NCBI RefSeq assembly: GCF_009833085.1
Contig: NZ_QRBZ01000021.1
Span: 56,411-120,410, forward strand
Reading direction: 5' to 3'
DNA length: 64,000 nt
Source: Nitrosomonas oligotropha
GTDB taxonomy: Bacteria; Pseudomonadota; Gammaproteobacteria; Burkholderiales; Nitrosomonadaceae
Part shown: piece after piece, positions 17,311 to 28,461 of the stretch
Layout of the letters: each line of letters starts with the position of its first letter
How positions within the stretch are numbered: the stretch's first letter is position 1
Translations under genes and position numbers: made by a program
Notes under the pieces: model-generated
Database searches by the model: none
Seen by the model: the letters and a program-made list of their open reading frames with translations, nothing else
Told to the model about the DNA's origin: nothing

Positions 17311-20072
17311 TGAAGAATTCACCGTCCACCGCTGTGACATTACGCGCCAAATTGCAACAAATCAGCTTTGCCACCCAGGGCACAGCGATGCTGCTGGTTG
17401 CAACACTGGTTATCTTGAGCAGCTTCTTCATCAGTTTTTTCTCGCTGTTGCAAACCAGTCAATCGACGGCAAAATTACTGGCCGAAAACGCGGTGGCAAC
17501 GTTGATGTTCCAGGACACTAGCACCGCCAAGACGCTGTTACATTCGCTCAACAACACCCCGGAAGTCCAGGCTGCGGCGATCTATAATGAAGAAAAGAAA
17601 CAATTCGCGCAGTACTCGGTTGAAAACAAATCGCTCCCGGAAACGTTATCCTCACTGAATGAAAGCTATGCATCGGATACGCACTTATTAACCATTACGC
17701 AGCCCATTTACTTCAATGATCAGCTTCTGGGCGGCCTTTATCTGGAAATCACTTTATCTCCGCTTTACTGGCAAATTCTTTGGTATGTTGTGATTACCAT
17801 CGCCGCGGCTATCATCGCTCTATTCATTGCCAACCTGATGCTGCAACGGCTTAACCGCTCCGTGCTGGATCCCCTCAAGAACCTCTCTTCGGTCATGGAA
17901 CACGTCACCAGCAAGGCGGATTACACCACACGATTGAGACCGGGAGCCATTGCCGAATTGAATAGCTTATCGAAGGGATTCAATAGCATGCTCGAGATGA
18001 TCCAAGAACGCGATGCCAAGCTGGCAAACCATCTGGATCACCTCGAAGAAGAGGTCACCAAACGCACAGCCGAGCTGGTGCTGGCAAAAGAGTCTGCCGA
18101 AGCCGCGAGCAAGGCGAAAAGTGAATTTCTGGCCACGATGAGCCACGAGATCCGCACGCCGATGAACGGCATTCTGGGTATGACCGAGCTGTTGCTGGAC
18201 ACACACCTGGATAAGGATCAACGCCGTTTTGCAGATACCGTCCAGAGCTCGGGCCAGCATCTATTGGGCATCATTAACGACATTCTTGATTTCTCCAAAA
18301 TCGAGTCGGATCACATGGAATTGGAAATCATCGATTTCGATTTGGTCAAAATGATTGAAGACACATTGGCCATGTTCGCGCAACCGGCTGACAAAAAAGG
18401 CCTGGAACTGGCGGCACAGTTTACCCCGCCCAATATCGCCTTCATGGTGCGCGGAGACTCGTTCCGCTTACGTCAGATCATCGCTAATCTGCTCAATAAT
18501 GCCATCAAATTCACATCCGAAGGCGAAGTGGTCATCCGCACCACGCTGACCCATGAATCGGCGACACGATCAAACATCAGCATATGCGTGGAAGATACCG
18601 GGATCGGCATTCCTGCAGAGCATCACGGCAAGATTTTCCAGCATTTTTCTCAAGCCGATGGTTCTACGACGCGTCAATATGGCGGAACCGGACTCGGATT
18701 AACGATCTGCAAACGATTATTGGAACTGATGGGCGGAAGCATCCATGTCGAAAGCTTGCCGGGTCAAGGTTCCAAATTCTGGATACATGTGCAGCTGGAA
18801 AAATCGCAGCTGGAGTACAGTCATTCTTCCAATATCGCCGATTTAATTGGCATCAAGGCATTGGTTGTCGATGACAATCAGACAAACCGTGAGATTCTTA
18901 AAATACAGTTGCAGAACTGGCAAGTTAACGTTGTGTGCGCAAATGGCGCCGAACAAGCGCTCATGTTTATGAACAAGGCGTTGGAAAACAATGAGCCTTT
19001 TCATTTGGCCATACTGGACATGCATATGCCCAAAATGAACGGCTTGGAGTTGGCCGATAAAATTTATGCGCACCCCGGCATGCGTAAAACACGCATGATG
19101 ATGCTCACTTCAACCCATAGTGATGCAAGCCAGCTGGAAAGACAAAGCATCGGGATTCTGCGATGCGTCAACAAGCCAATCCGCCAGAAGGAGTTATTTG
19201 AAATTATCCGTGACGTAATGGGCCGCGATCTCGCCAAATCCCCCACGGAGGCTGTTATTGAGCAAGCGCCGCCGGCTCAGCTCACATCGGAAATCAAGGG
19301 CAGGATTCTGGTCGCCGAGGACAATCCAGTCAATCAGGAAGTGGCTAAAGCGATGCTGAACAGGCTTGGCATGGAGACGACCATTGCGAACGATGGAAAA
19401 CAAGCGGTAGAACTGGTTTACAGCAATCCGTACGATATTATTCTGATGGATTGTCAAATGCCGGTGATGGATGGCTTTGCGGCAACCTCGGAAATCCGCA
19501 AACAATTCAGCAATATCCCCATCATTGCACTGACGGCAAATGCCACCGAAGATGATCGCACCCATTGCTTAAACGCCGGCATGAACGACTTTCTTTCCAA
19601 GCCCTACTCAATCGATCAATTGCAGCAAAAAATCACCGATTGGTTATCTAAAGAAAAAAGTAATTCATTGAATACTGTAAAATTAGAAGCTATTGATATG
19701 AAACATGATGCTAACATTATGCCTGCACTCAATCCGACACGGCTGAATCAAATCCGGGAGCTTGATTCATCGGGTGGGGATAGCTTATTGAACAGAATTC
19801 TGCAAGCTTTTCTCGAATCCGCTGAAAGCAATATGCGTCAGCTTGAGCAAGCCATTTTGAATTGCGATGCCGATAGCCTGCGCCAAACGGCTCATGCGTT
19901 AAAATCCAGTTCGGGCAATATTGGCGCCGAAGACTTATCCGCCATCTTCAAGCAGCTGGAAGCGGATGGACGATCAGGAGAGCTTGCGCATGCCCAAACG
20001 TTACAGCAGAACATGCAGCAACAATACCAAAGCGTAATTATCGAGATTAAAAAAATACTCAATCCATCGTGA
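17310..20072 (+). CDS. CHASE8 hybrid sensor histidine kinase with two REC domains and an Hpt domain
   Basis: 920 residues. In order: TM1 (about 24-46); a periplasmic CHASE8-like sensor (about 50-150, with [12 protein letters not shown] and V-Q-A-A-A-I-Y); TM2 (about 152-176); HAMP and coiled coil; HisKA with H279 in [11 protein letters not shown]; HATPase with N, G1 (D-T-G-I-G-I-P) and G2 (G-T-G-L-G-L) boxes; REC1 with Asp570 (L-D-M-H-M-P); REC2 with Asp714 ([10 protein letters not shown]); and Hpt with His862 (A-H-A-L-K-S-S). All phosphoacceptors are present, so a full His-Asp-His relay is possible, with output to the next gene's REC domain. CHASE8 is the sensor of YfiN, the target of YfiR. 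The start overlaps yfiR2 (TAATG) and the end overlaps the next regulator. Confidence 0.93.
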   Translation: MKNSPSTAVTLRAKLQQISFATQGTAMLLVATLVILSSFFISFFSLLQTSQSTAKLLAENAVATLMFQDTSTAKTLLHSLNNTPEVQAAAIYNEEKKQFAQYSVENKSLPETLSSLNESYASDTHLLTITQPIYFNDQLLGGLYLEITLSPLYWQILWYVVITIAAAIIALFIANLMLQRLNRSVLDPLKNLSSVMEHVTSKADYTTRLRPGAIAELNSLSKGFNSMLEMIQERDAKLANHLDHLEEEVTKRTAELVLAKESAEAASKAKSEFLATMSHEIRTPMNGILGMTELLLDTHLDKDQRRFADTVQSSGQHLLGIINDILDFSKIESDHMELEIIDFDLVKMIEDTLAMFAQPADKKGLELAAQFTPPNIAFMVRGDSFRLRQIIANLLNNAIKFTSEGEVVIRTTLTHESATRSNISICVEDTGIGIPAEHHGKIFQHFSQADGSTTRQYGGTGLGLTICKRLLELMGGSIHVESLPGQGSKFWIHVQLEKSQLEYSHSSNIADLIGIKALVVDDNQTNREILKIQLQNWQVNVVCANGAEQALMFMNKALENNEPFHLAILDMHMPKMNGLELADKIYAHPGMRKTRMMMLTSTHSDASQLERQSIGILRCVNKPIRQKELFEIIRDVMGRDLAKSPTEAVIEQAPPAQLTSEIKGRILVAEDNPVNQEVAKAMLNRLGMETTIANDGKQAVELVYSNPYDIILMDCQMPVMDGFAATSEIRKQFSNIPIIALTANATEDDRTHCLNAGMNDFLSKPYSIDQLQQKITDWLSKEKSNSLNTVKLEAIDMKHDANIMPALNPTRLNQIRELDSSGGDSLLNRILQAFLESAESNMRQLEQAILNCDADSLRQTAHALKSSSGNIGAEDLSAIFKQLEADGRSGELAHAQTLQQNMQQQYQSVIIEIKKILNPS

Positions 20073-22189
20073 CGACAGAATCTTTCAGAATCCTACTGGC
20101 CGATGATGATGCGACGGTCAGATTACTCATGCAGGCTGCTTTAGAAAAAGCAGGCTTCGATGTCACCGTGGCATGCGACGGCGTGGAAGCGGTTCGCCTG
20201 TTTGAAGCCGGGCCTGCGGATATGGTCATGCTGGATGTTGAAATGCCGGGTATGGACGGTTATGCGGTTTGTTCGTATTTACGGGAAAAAGTGGGCGACG
20301 AATTACCCATCATGATGGTTACCGGAATGGATGATATGCAATCGATCAACCGTTCCTTTGAAGCCGGTGCGACCGATTTCATCGCCAAGCCCATCAACTG
20401 GAATTTGATCGCCTATCGCATTTTGTATTTACGGCGCGGCTACCTGAACATGCTCGCGCTCAAAGTCGCCAATGCGCGCAGTACAGCCATTTTCAGCGCC
20501 ATCCCCGATACCATGTTCATCTTGAACGACAAAGGCAAGATCATCGATATCTGTAGCCATCCGGATAACACACCCTGGTTGACTTCCGGCGCGGAAAGCA
20601 CATTACGCCAAAACCTGCCGGAACAAATTGTCAGCCTTTATCTGGGCGCGGCCGATCGTGCGCGCAGCCACGGCACGGTCGAGCTTTTCGAGTACCCGCT
20701 CAAACTGGCCGATGGCAAAACCAGATACTATGAAAACCGTATTGTGGTTATCGATCCCAAGGAAACACTGTGCCTGGTGCGCGATATCACGGAACGCAAA
20801 GATTCCGAAAACAAAATATTTCACCTCGCTTATTTCGATAATCTGACCGGATTGCCCAATCGCCAATCGTTCATGGAACGCTTGGAAGGAGAAATTAAAC
20901 GCGCCAAATTTACGGGCAACAAATTAGCGGTACTATTTCTCGATTTGGATGGATTCAAAAGTATCAACGACACCATGGGACACAATACCGGCGACACCAT
21001 TCTACAGTGGGCGGCCGAACGGTTACAGAGCAGCACGCGCCCTTCCGATTTTGTTTCCCGCAACAATGCCGAACAGCCGGAAGTTAAACTCGCCCGCCTC
21101 GGCGGTGACGAATTTACGGTTGTCATTCCCAATCTTCCGCGCACCGAAGATGCCTTGATTCTGGCACACCGCATCCGCGAAGCCATGCGCCGCCCTTTTC
21201 AGCTTGAAAGCCGCGATGTCGTGTTAACCGCAAGCATCGGAATTGCTTTGTATCCGGACGATGGCACAGACGCGGAAACTTTGCTCAAGCATGCGGATAC
21301 CGCCATGTATCACGCCAAGAATGAAGGTAGGGATAATTGTCAGTTCTACAACGTCGACTTGACCTTCCAGGCCGAGAGACGCATGCATCTGGAAAATGAT
21401 TTACGCAATGCATTGCAACAGAACGAATTTTATCTCGTCTACCAGCCGCAGCTGGATGTAGCGGAAGAAAACTTCCAATCAGTGGAAGCGCTGATCCGCT
21501 GGCAGCATCCCAAACAAGGACTTATTTCACCGCTCGACTTTATTCCCTTGGCGGAAGAAAACGGCTTGATCATTCCGATCGGTGACTGGGTGCTGCGAAC
21601 CGCCTGCACCGAAGCCGCACAATGGCATCAACGCGGACGGGTGTTACAGGTCGCGGTCAACCTCTCGCCACTGCAAATTAAAAATCCCGATTTTGTTAAA
21701 AATGTGCTCGATATCCTGGCGGAAACCGGTTTCCCGCCCGACAAGCTGGTATTGGAAATTACCGAGGGCGCTTTGATGGAGCATAGCGAGAATACCTTGG
21801 CCACACTGCTTGCGTTGCGTGAACATCATATCCAAATCGCCTTGGATGATTTCGGTACCGGTTATTCGTCGATGAATTATTTGAAGCGCTTGCCCATTAA
21901 TAATATCAAGGTTGATCAGAGCTTTGTGCGCGGCTTGCTGGATAAAAAAGAGAATCTCGCGATTGTCCGGGCGATTATTTCGTTATCGAAGAATCTGGGC
22001 TTTTCCGTTACCGCCGAAGGCATCGAATCGCTGAATCAGGCGCAAGTCTTGAAATATTTCGGCTGTGAAACTTTGCAAGGCTACTACTTCAGCAAACCGA
22101 TCACGATGCAGGAAATGCTCGCGCTGACCGATAAGCAGTGGTGCATTGAGCCACTCAGACCGAATGGAGTCAATCATGAAAGTAGCTGA
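20069..22189 (+). CDS. Response regulator REC-PAS-GGDEF-EAL
   Basis: 706 residues from GTG 20069, overlapping the kinase stop. REC domain about 5-120 with Asp56 ([10 protein letters not shown]); a PAS-like region about 140-245; GGDEF about 265-430 with an intact G-G-D-E-F at 345-349; EAL about 450-700 with E-A-L at 473-475, plus D-D-F-G-T-G-Y-S-S and the later L-G-F-S-V-T-A-E-G. No R-x-x-D inhibitory site precedes the G-G-D-E-F. It can in principle both make and break c-di-GMP; which activity dominates cannot be read. It is the natural phosphorelay target of the CHASE8 kinase because of the gene overlap. Confidence 0.93.
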   Translation: MTTESFRILLADDDATVRLLMQAALEKAGFDVTVACDGVEAVRLFEAGPADMVMLDVEMPGMDGYAVCSYLREKVGDELPIMMVTGMDDMQSINRSFEAGATDFIAKPINWNLIAYRILYLRRGYLNMLALKVANARSTAIFSAIPDTMFILNDKGKIIDICSHPDNTPWLTSGAESTLRQNLPEQIVSLYLGAADRARSHGTVELFEYPLKLADGKTRYYENRIVVIDPKETLCLVRDITERKDSENKIFHLAYFDNLTGLPNRQSFMERLEGEIKRAKFTGNKLAVLFLDLDGFKSINDTMGHNTGDTILQWAAERLQSSTRPSDFVSRNNAEQPEVKLARLGGDEFTVVIPNLPRTEDALILAHRIREAMRRPFQLESRDVVLTASIGIALYPDDGTDAETLLKHADTAMYHAKNEGRDNCQFYNVDLTFQAERRMHLENDLRNALQQNEFYLVYQPQLDVAEENFQSVEALIRWQHPKQGLISPLDFIPLAEENGLIIPIGDWVLRTACTEAAQWHQRGRVLQVAVNLSPLQIKNPDFVKNVLDILAETGFPPDKLVLEITEGALMEHSENTLATLLALREHHIQIALDDFGTGYSSMNYLKRLPINNIKVDQSFVRGLLDKKENLAIVRAIISLSKNLGFSVTAEGIESLNQAQVLKYFGCETLQGYYFSKPITMQEMLALTDKQWCIEPLRPNGVNHESS

Positions 22190-24119
22190 CATCAATCAAT
22201 TAAATATCAGCACTTCACTGCCCAGCCCCAAAGGCGTCGCGCTCGCCTTGCTGGAAGCCTGCCGGCAAGAGGATGTCACCATCAGTGAAATCACCAAACT
22301 GATCCAGACCGATCCGGCGCTCTCAGGCCGTCTGATTCAGCGCGCCAATGCCACCAAGCAAACCGCGCGCGCCGTTTCATCGATCTCGGATGCGGTGTCG
22401 CGCGTCGGTTTGACCGCGGTCAAGCAACTGGCCATGGGGTTTTCATTGATCGACCAATACCAGAAAGGCTCCAGCCAGGGATTTGACTATCAGGAGTTCT
22501 GGTCGCATTCGTTGTTGATGGCGATTGCCATGCAGGAATTGGGCAAAGTGACCCGGGTAACAGCACCGGATGAACTATTCGCCTGCGGCCTGATGATGCG
22601 TATCGGTTGTTTGGCATTGGCTTCAATTTATCCGGACAAGTATTCTGAAATACTGCTGAAACAATCCCCTGACATCACACTGAGTCAATTGGAACAACAG
22701 TATCTGCAAACCGATCATAACGAATTGACCGCTGCCATGTTGATCCATTTCGGCTTTCCCACGATCTTTGTCGAATCCATTTACTATCATGAAACCCCGG
22801 ACGAATCGGGTTTCTCCGAAGGCTCCCGCCCCTACCAGATTGTGCATCTGCTGTATTTGGCCAAACAAATCGCGGATTTCGCTCTAACCGAAGAATCCAC
22901 ACGGAACCAGCATATTTCCGCACTGATACTGCTGGGCGGAAAAATTGGCTTGGATACCGAAACATTCGGCGCTTTTATCGACCAAATCGTACAAGAATGG
23001 CACGCATGGGGCGCGATATTGAAGATCCCTGTCATGGATTTTCCTCTGCCATTCCACAAGATGATGAACGCTTCAGCGCCACGCCCGGAGAATGCAACGA
23101 ATGCCGCTGCGTTGCGTATCTTATTGGTCGAAGATGATCCCACCAGTCTTATTCTCACTAAAGAATTGCTCTCTAATGTACTCGGCCACACCGTGTTCAC
23201 CACCGGTGACGGTCAGCAAGCATTGGCGCTAGCGATGGAAGTCTTACCGCATATCGTTATCACCGACTGGATGATGCCGGTTATGAACGGGCTTGAATTG
23301 ACCCGGGCCCTGCGCGCAACCGATTGGGGACAAAATCTATACGTCATCATGCTGACCAGCATCGAAGATGAGGAAGAAGTCATTAAGGCATTCGACGCCG
23401 GTGTGGATGATTACATTACCAAGCCGATTAACATCCGTGCTTTCCGGGCCCGGTTGCGAGCAGCCTGGCACTATCGGCAACTACAGGAATCCTGGGAACG
23501 CGACCGCGAGCAACTCAAGCGTTTTGCCGCTGAATTGGCGGTTACCAACCGCAAACTGGAGTACTTCGCCTTAACCGACATGCTCACGGAGTTGCCGAAC
23601 CGGCGCTCCGGCATGGAAGCGCTGGCGGAAACCTGGAGTGTCGCCAACCGGTCCGGGCAGTTAATGGCTGTGATGCTCCTGGATATTGATCATTTCAAAG
23701 TCATCAACGATAACTACGGTCATGCCATTGGCGACAAAGTGCTAAAAGAATTATCCGCGGTCATCCGAAAAACCGCGCGCAAAGGCGATACTTTTTGCCG
23801 CATGGGCGGTGAAGAGTTTTTGGTCGTATGCCAGCTTGGAAATTCGGATGCCAAGTCGGTCATTCTATTCGCCGAAAGACTGCGCCAGCAAATCAGCCAA
23901 CAACAAATCAATATCGGTGAAATCAATATCCAGATCACCATTAGTATTGGCGTCGCGCTTAAAGAACCCGGCATGAAAAGTGAAGACCATCTGGTCAATG
24001 CCGCTGATAAGGCTCTTTATGCAGCCAAAAACGCAGGGAGAAACCGGGTTTTTCTGGCGTTAAAAAACAAACTCCTGCCTGCGCCATCCATCACCGCTCA
24101 ACCACCGGCTAAAACCTAA
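22176..24119 (+). CDS. HDOD-REC-GGDEF signalling protein
   Basis: 647 residues from the ATG at 22176, which has a GGAG ribosome binding site; a TTG frame start at 22146 lies inside the previous gene. Domains: HDOD about 5-215 (S-L-P-S-P-K-G-V-A, I-Q-T-D-P-A-L-S-G-R); REC about 310-430 with Asp364 (V-I-T-D-W-M-M-P-V-M-N-G); GGDEF about 475-630 with G-G-E-E-F at 544-548. An R-K-G-D sits five residues before G-G-E-E-F, a canonical R-x-x-D inhibitory site, so this is probably an active, feedback-inhibited diguanylate cyclase. It overlaps the previous gene by 14 bases, making it the third output gene of the YfiR2/CHASE8 operon. Confidence 0.92.
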   Translation: MKVADINQLNISTSLPSPKGVALALLEACRQEDVTISEITKLIQTDPALSGRLIQRANATKQTARAVSSISDAVSRVGLTAVKQLAMGFSLIDQYQKGSSQGFDYQEFWSHSLLMAIAMQELGKVTRVTAPDELFACGLMMRIGCLALASIYPDKYSEILLKQSPDITLSQLEQQYLQTDHNELTAAMLIHFGFPTIFVESIYYHETPDESGFSEGSRPYQIVHLLYLAKQIADFALTEESTRNQHISALILLGGKIGLDTETFGAFIDQIVQEWHAWGAILKIPVMDFPLPFHKMMNASAPRPENATNAAALRILLVEDDPTSLILTKELLSNVLGHTVFTTGDGQQALALAMEVLPHIVITDWMMPVMNGLELTRALRATDWGQNLYVIMLTSIEDEEEVIKAFDAGVDDYITKPINIRAFRARLRAAWHYRQLQESWERDREQLKRFAAELAVTNRKLEYFALTDMLTELPNRRSGMEALAETWSVANRSGQLMAVMLLDIDHFKVINDNYGHAIGDKVLKELSAVIRKTARKGDTFCRMGGEEFLVVCQLGNSDAKSVILFAERLRQQISQQQINIGEINIQITISIGVALKEPGMKSEDHLVNAADKALYAAKNAGRNRVFLALKNKLLPAPSITAQPPAKT

Positions 24120-24288
24120 CCCGAAGGCTTTTTTCTTAATTTTTGAAAAACAAGCCTGAATTTGCTGTAATCAAGGTTTTGAAGAATTCTCTGACAAAGT
24201 ATTATGGTCGCTTCTGACAGATATCGTTTTTAGCAAAAACAAATGCCGCACGATCGCACCCGCCGGAAATTGATGACTTTTGGTTTCG
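24120..24288. promoter_or_regulatory. Intergenic region before receptor C1
   Basis: 169 bases between the HDOD-REC-GGDEF gene and receptor C1. It begins with T-rich runs but I see no good stem for a terminator. The TATTAT at about 24201-24206 could be a -10 element. A new transcription unit for receptors C1-C2-YfiR3 is likely but unproven. Confidence 0.3.
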
Positions 24289-26352
24289 ATGCTTAATCCG
24301 GCAAAACCATTCCATCCGAAGCTATTGATCGTCATCGCCCTCTGCTGGTTGGCGAATTCCGCATCGGCGGAAAACAAATCGATCACCGGGAAGCAACCGG
24401 CAAGCAATCCTTTCCTCGATCTGAGCATCGAAGAATTGATGAAAGTCGAAGTAACCTCTGCATCGCGGCATTCGCAAAAACTATCCGAAGTCCCTTCAGC
24501 CATTTTTGTCATCACTCAGGACGACATCCGCCGCTCTGGCGCAACCAGTATCCCGGAAGCCTTGCGCATGGCCCCCGGAGTCGAGGTCGCGCGCGTCGGC
24601 ACGGACAAATGGGCCATTAGCATACGCGGCTTCAACGGACGTTTTGCCGACAAGCTGCAAGTCATGATGGATGGCCGCAGCGTCTACAATCCGCTGTTCG
24701 CCGGCGTGCAATGGGAACAGCAAGACACGCTGATGGAAGATATCGAGCGTATCGAAGTCATACGCGGCCCCAATGCAGCCGTGTGGGGCGCCAATGCAGT
24801 TAACGGGGTGATCAATATCATCACCAAGAAAGCAGCGGATACGCAAGGCGCATTATTCTCCGGCGGCGGCGGCAGTTTTGAGCGCGGCTTTGCGGGCGCG
24901 CGCTACGGCGGAAAAATCAACGATGACACGCACTACCGTTTTTATGTCAAGGGATTCACCCGCGACCACATGAAAACAGTCACCGGGGAAAATGCCAACG
25001 ATGCCTGGCATCAAGCCAGAGGAGGCTTCCGGCTGGATCATGCGCGCGGCATCGATCTGTTTACCGTGCAAGGTGACATTTTTTACAACGCCTTTGGCGA
25101 CCGGCTGGACAAATCGCAATTGAGCGCGCCGCTCATCCAGGCAGAAACGGCCAGAGGGCATAACGAAGGCGGCAACATCCGCTTGCGCTGGGACCGGAAG
25201 TTCTCGGAAAAATCGGCTATCATGCTGCAAACGTATTATGATCGTGTCGATTACCGCTTATTAACCAGCTCCATTTTCAGCGCCGAAAGTTTTGACATTG
25301 ATTTGCAACATCGTTTCCCGCTTTTTGACAGGCACGATGTGACGTGGGGAGCGAACTACCGTCTTTATCACAACAAAGTATCCGATACCGAGCTGATTTC
25401 CTTCAGTCCGCGTGAGCAAACCAATCATCTCGCCAGCGCCTACATTCGCGATGAGATCACGCTGCTGCCCGAACGCTTGCGGCTCAATCTGGGCTCGCGC
25501 TTTGATCACAATGATTTCACCGGTATGGAAATCCAGCCCAACGCACGTTTAATGTGGACACCGGATATCCAAAATTCGATCTGGATGGCTGTTTCCCGTG
25601 CAGTACGGACACCTTCCCGGGCGGAAAATGATATCCAGCTCAACACCCGGACACTCGGTGGAATTCCCGGCTTATCAGCGTTGCTTCCGTTTCCGGTTTT
25701 GGCGCAACTCAATGGCGCGTCAAACTTCAATGCAGAAAAACTGATCGCCTACGAAATGGGCTACCGGCATCAGTTTTCACCCCAAGCTTCCATTGATATA
25801 TCCGCTTTTTATAACGATTATAGCCAGTTACGCGATCTATCCGTCGGATTGCCGCTGTTTCACGCAAGCTTCCCGCCCCATTTGATACTGCCGGTCGGGC
25901 TGACGAACAAAGCTTCGGGGCATACACATGGCGTGGAAACATCGATTGAATGGAAACCGGATGACAAATGGCGTCTGCAAAGCAGCTACAGTTACCTGAA
26001 TATGCATATTCACTCCGACTCGCCACTTAGACGAATCGACCCGACGACCGGCAGCGCCGACAAAGTCAGTCCGCAACATCAGGTATCCATCCGCTCGAAT
26101 TACGATTTATCGGAAAAATTGCAGCTCAATCTTTGGTTGCGTTACGTCAGCAGCGTGGATTTCTACCGCATTCCCGGCTACGTCACTATGGATGCCAAAC
26201 TGGTGCATCGGCCGCTCAGAAATGTGGAACTATTTGTGGTCGGGCAAAACCTGTTCAGCCAAAATCACAGAGAATTCTCTGCCGATTTTCTCCCTTCATT
26301 TCCAGTTTATATACCGCGCGGCGTTTATGCCGGAGCGGAATGGCGGTTTTAG
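24289..26352 (+). CDS. TonB-dependent outer-membrane receptor C1
   Basis: 687 residues from ATG 24289; a TTG three codons upstream is also in frame. Signal peptide (L-L-I-V-I-A-L-C-W-L-A then A-S-A), the L-S-I-E-E-L-M segment, a plug domain with F-V-I-T-Q-D-D-I-R-R-S-G, A-L-R-M-A-P-G-V, I-E-R-I-E-V-I-R-G-P and W-G-A-N-A-V-N-G-V-I-N, then a barrel ending E-W-R-F. No STN domain. It is closely related to C2 and C3, and the next receptor starts 2 bases after its stop. It has no yfiR gene of its own; the next one is behind C2. Confidence 0.92.
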   Translation: MLNPAKPFHPKLLIVIALCWLANSASAENKSITGKQPASNPFLDLSIEELMKVEVTSASRHSQKLSEVPSAIFVITQDDIRRSGATSIPEALRMAPGVEVARVGTDKWAISIRGFNGRFADKLQVMMDGRSVYNPLFAGVQWEQQDTLMEDIERIEVIRGPNAAVWGANAVNGVINIITKKAADTQGALFSGGGGSFERGFAGARYGGKINDDTHYRFYVKGFTRDHMKTVTGENANDAWHQARGGFRLDHARGIDLFTVQGDIFYNAFGDRLDKSQLSAPLIQAETARGHNEGGNIRLRWDRKFSEKSAIMLQTYYDRVDYRLLTSSIFSAESFDIDLQHRFPLFDRHDVTWGANYRLYHNKVSDTELISFSPREQTNHLASAYIRDEITLLPERLRLNLGSRFDHNDFTGMEIQPNARLMWTPDIQNSIWMAVSRAVRTPSRAENDIQLNTRTLGGIPGLSALLPFPVLAQLNGASNFNAEKLIAYEMGYRHQFSPQASIDISAFYNDYSQLRDLSVGLPLFHASFPPHLILPVGLTNKASGHTHGVETSIEWKPDDKWRLQSSYSYLNMHIHSDSPLRRIDPTTGSADKVSPQHQVSIRSNYDLSEKLQLNLWLRYVSSVDFYRIPGYVTMDAKLVHRPLRNVELFVVGQNLFSQNHREFSADFLPSFPVYIPRGVYAGAEWRF

Positions 26353-26354
26353 CG

Positions 26355-28454
26355 ATGACCGGACAAACAACTCATCAGCACATCGAAATGCAAGCCGAAC
26401 CGGCGATCCACAAGCAGGCTCTAATGCTTAAATGGCTGGTGCAACTGACCGTTCTCTGCTTCCTGGGATGTTTTGTAACACGTGCACCGGCAAACGGTAA
26501 GCTTGCCCAAGATCAATTTCTGAATTTAAGCATCGAAGAATTGATGAACGTCAAAGTGACCACGGTATCACGGCGCCCGCAAAAACTGACTGAAGTCGCA
26601 TCGGCTGTGTTTGTGATCACCCAGGACGACATCCGCCGCTCCGGTGCGACGAGTATTCCGGATGCGCTGCGCATGGCGCCCGGCGTCCAAGTAGAACGTA
26701 TCGACACCAATAAATGGGCGGTCAGTGTGCGCGGTTTCAACGGCCGCTTTGCGAATAAATTGCAAGTCCTGATGGATGGTCGCAGCGTGTATTCCCCCTT
26801 ATTCTCCGGGACGTTGTGGGAACACCAGGATACGTTGATGGAAGATATCGAACGTATCGAAGTGATCCGCGGACCCGCCGCTGCGGTATGGGGAGCGAAT
26901 GCGGTGAATGGCGTGATTAATATCATCACCAAGAAAGCTGCGGATACGCAAGGAACACTGCTCAGCGCGGGCGGTGGAAGTTTCGAGCACGCCTTCACCG
27001 GTGCGCGTTATGGCGGAAAAATTAACGAAGACACGCCTTTCCGCGTCTATGCCAAAGGCTTCACCCGGGACAACACAACATCGTTAGCCGGAGAAAACAA
27101 TCGCGACCAATGGCATTCGTCCAGAGGAGGATTCCGGGTAGACCATAGCCGCGGGATTGATCAATTCACTCTGCAAGGCGATGTTTTCTTCAATTCCAAT
27201 GGCGACAGGATCAATAGAGCGGTACTCGACTTGCCGGTAATCCCGTTGAACGGTTACCGTGGCTATGAGGAAGGGGGCAATATCCGTTTCCGCTGGGACC
27301 GGACAATCTCCGATCGTTCTTCCATTATGTTTCAAACGTACTATGACCGTATCCGCCAAAAAATATTGCCGGTTGTTGATTATGACGCTGAAAGCTTCGA
27401 TCTTGATTTCCAGCATCGTTTTCCCTTGTTCGACCGGCATGACTTAACGTGGGGCGCGAATTACCGGCTTTATCATAATACGTTCTTCGATACCGACATC
27501 ATTAATTTTAGTCCGCGCACTCGAACCAATCAGCTCTTCAGCGGTTTTATCCGCGACGAAATCGCGCTAATACCGGATTACTTGCGGCTCTTAATCGGTA
27601 CTCGTGTGGATCACAATGATTTCAGCGGATTGGAAGTACAACCCAACGCACGCTTGATGTGGACGCCCAATGCCGAGAACTCGGTCTGGATGGCGGTTTC
27701 GCGCGCAGTTCGCACCCCTTCCCGGGCTGAAAACGACATCCGCATCAATGCGGCGCAAATCCGTGATTTCCCGGGATTATCGATCTTGCCTTTCCCGCTA
27801 TTGGCGGTAATCCAAGGCTCGCACGGTTTTAATTCGGAAAAACTCATCGCTTATGAATTAGGCTATCGTCATCAATTCTCTCCGCGCGCGTCCGTCGACA
27901 TTGCCGGATTTGTTAACGATTACAGTCAGCTGCGCGATGCCAGCTTCGGCGCATTGTCGCTCAGCACAGGGATGCCCATTCAATTGTTATTGCCGGTCAT
28001 GGGCAATAATAAAGCATCCGCATTAACTTACGGATTTGAGATTTCCGCTGATTGGAAGCCGACGGACAAATGGCGCTTGCAAGGCAATTACAGTTTCTTG
28101 CACATGGATATCTCCGCGAGTTCATTGACAAAAAGGTTTGACCCCATTACCAGCGGCGCTGATAAAGTCAATCCGCAACATCAATTGTCACTCCGTTCCA
28201 ACCACGATTTATCGGATAAATTGGAAGCCAATTTCTGGTTGCGCTATATCAGCGATATCTCGTACTACAACATCCCCGGCTATGTCACGATGGACGCCAG
28301 AATGGCGTATAAACCGGTCAAAAACCTTGAGCTGTTCGTTGTCGGGCAAAACCTGTTCAGTCAGAATCACCGGGAGTTTGTGGCTGATTTCCTGCCCTCA
28401 TCGCCAGCCTTTATTCCGCGAGGAATCTATGGCGGGGCGCAGTGGCGCTTCTAA
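26355..28454 (+). CDS. TonB-dependent outer-membrane receptor C2
   Basis: 699 residues from ATG 26355. The frame is open further upstream inside C1, and an ATG at 26340 overlapping C1 is a possible alternative. The signal segment (W-L-V-Q-L-T-V-L-C-F-L-G) lies 30 or so residues in, so the n-region is long or the start is later. Plug motifs are as in C1: D-D-I-R-R-S-G-A-T-S-I-P, I-E-V-I-R-G-P, W-G-A-N-A-V-N-G. The barrel ends Q-W-R-F. It is followed 7 bases later by YfiR 3. It is nearer to C3 than to A or B by eye. Confidence 0.91.
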   Translation: MTGQTTHQHIEMQAEPAIHKQALMLKWLVQLTVLCFLGCFVTRAPANGKLAQDQFLNLSIEELMNVKVTTVSRRPQKLTEVASAVFVITQDDIRRSGATSIPDALRMAPGVQVERIDTNKWAVSVRGFNGRFANKLQVLMDGRSVYSPLFSGTLWEHQDTLMEDIERIEVIRGPAAAVWGANAVNGVINIITKKAADTQGTLLSAGGGSFEHAFTGARYGGKINEDTPFRVYAKGFTRDNTTSLAGENNRDQWHSSRGGFRVDHSRGIDQFTLQGDVFFNSNGDRINRAVLDLPVIPLNGYRGYEEGGNIRFRWDRTISDRSSIMFQTYYDRIRQKILPVVDYDAESFDLDFQHRFPLFDRHDLTWGANYRLYHNTFFDTDIINFSPRTRTNQLFSGFIRDEIALIPDYLRLLIGTRVDHNDFSGLEVQPNARLMWTPNAENSVWMAVSRAVRTPSRAENDIRINAAQIRDFPGLSILPFPLLAVIQGSHGFNSEKLIAYELGYRHQFSPRASVDIAGFVNDYSQLRDASFGALSLSTGMPIQLLLPVMGNNKASALTYGFEISADWKPTDKWRLQGNYSFLHMDISASSLTKRFDPITSGADKVNPQHQLSLRSNHDLSDKLEANFWLRYISDISYYNIPGYVTMDARMAYKPVKNLELFVVGQNLFSQNHREFVADFLPSSPAFIPRGIYGGAQWRF

Positions 28455-28461
28455 GCAGAAA

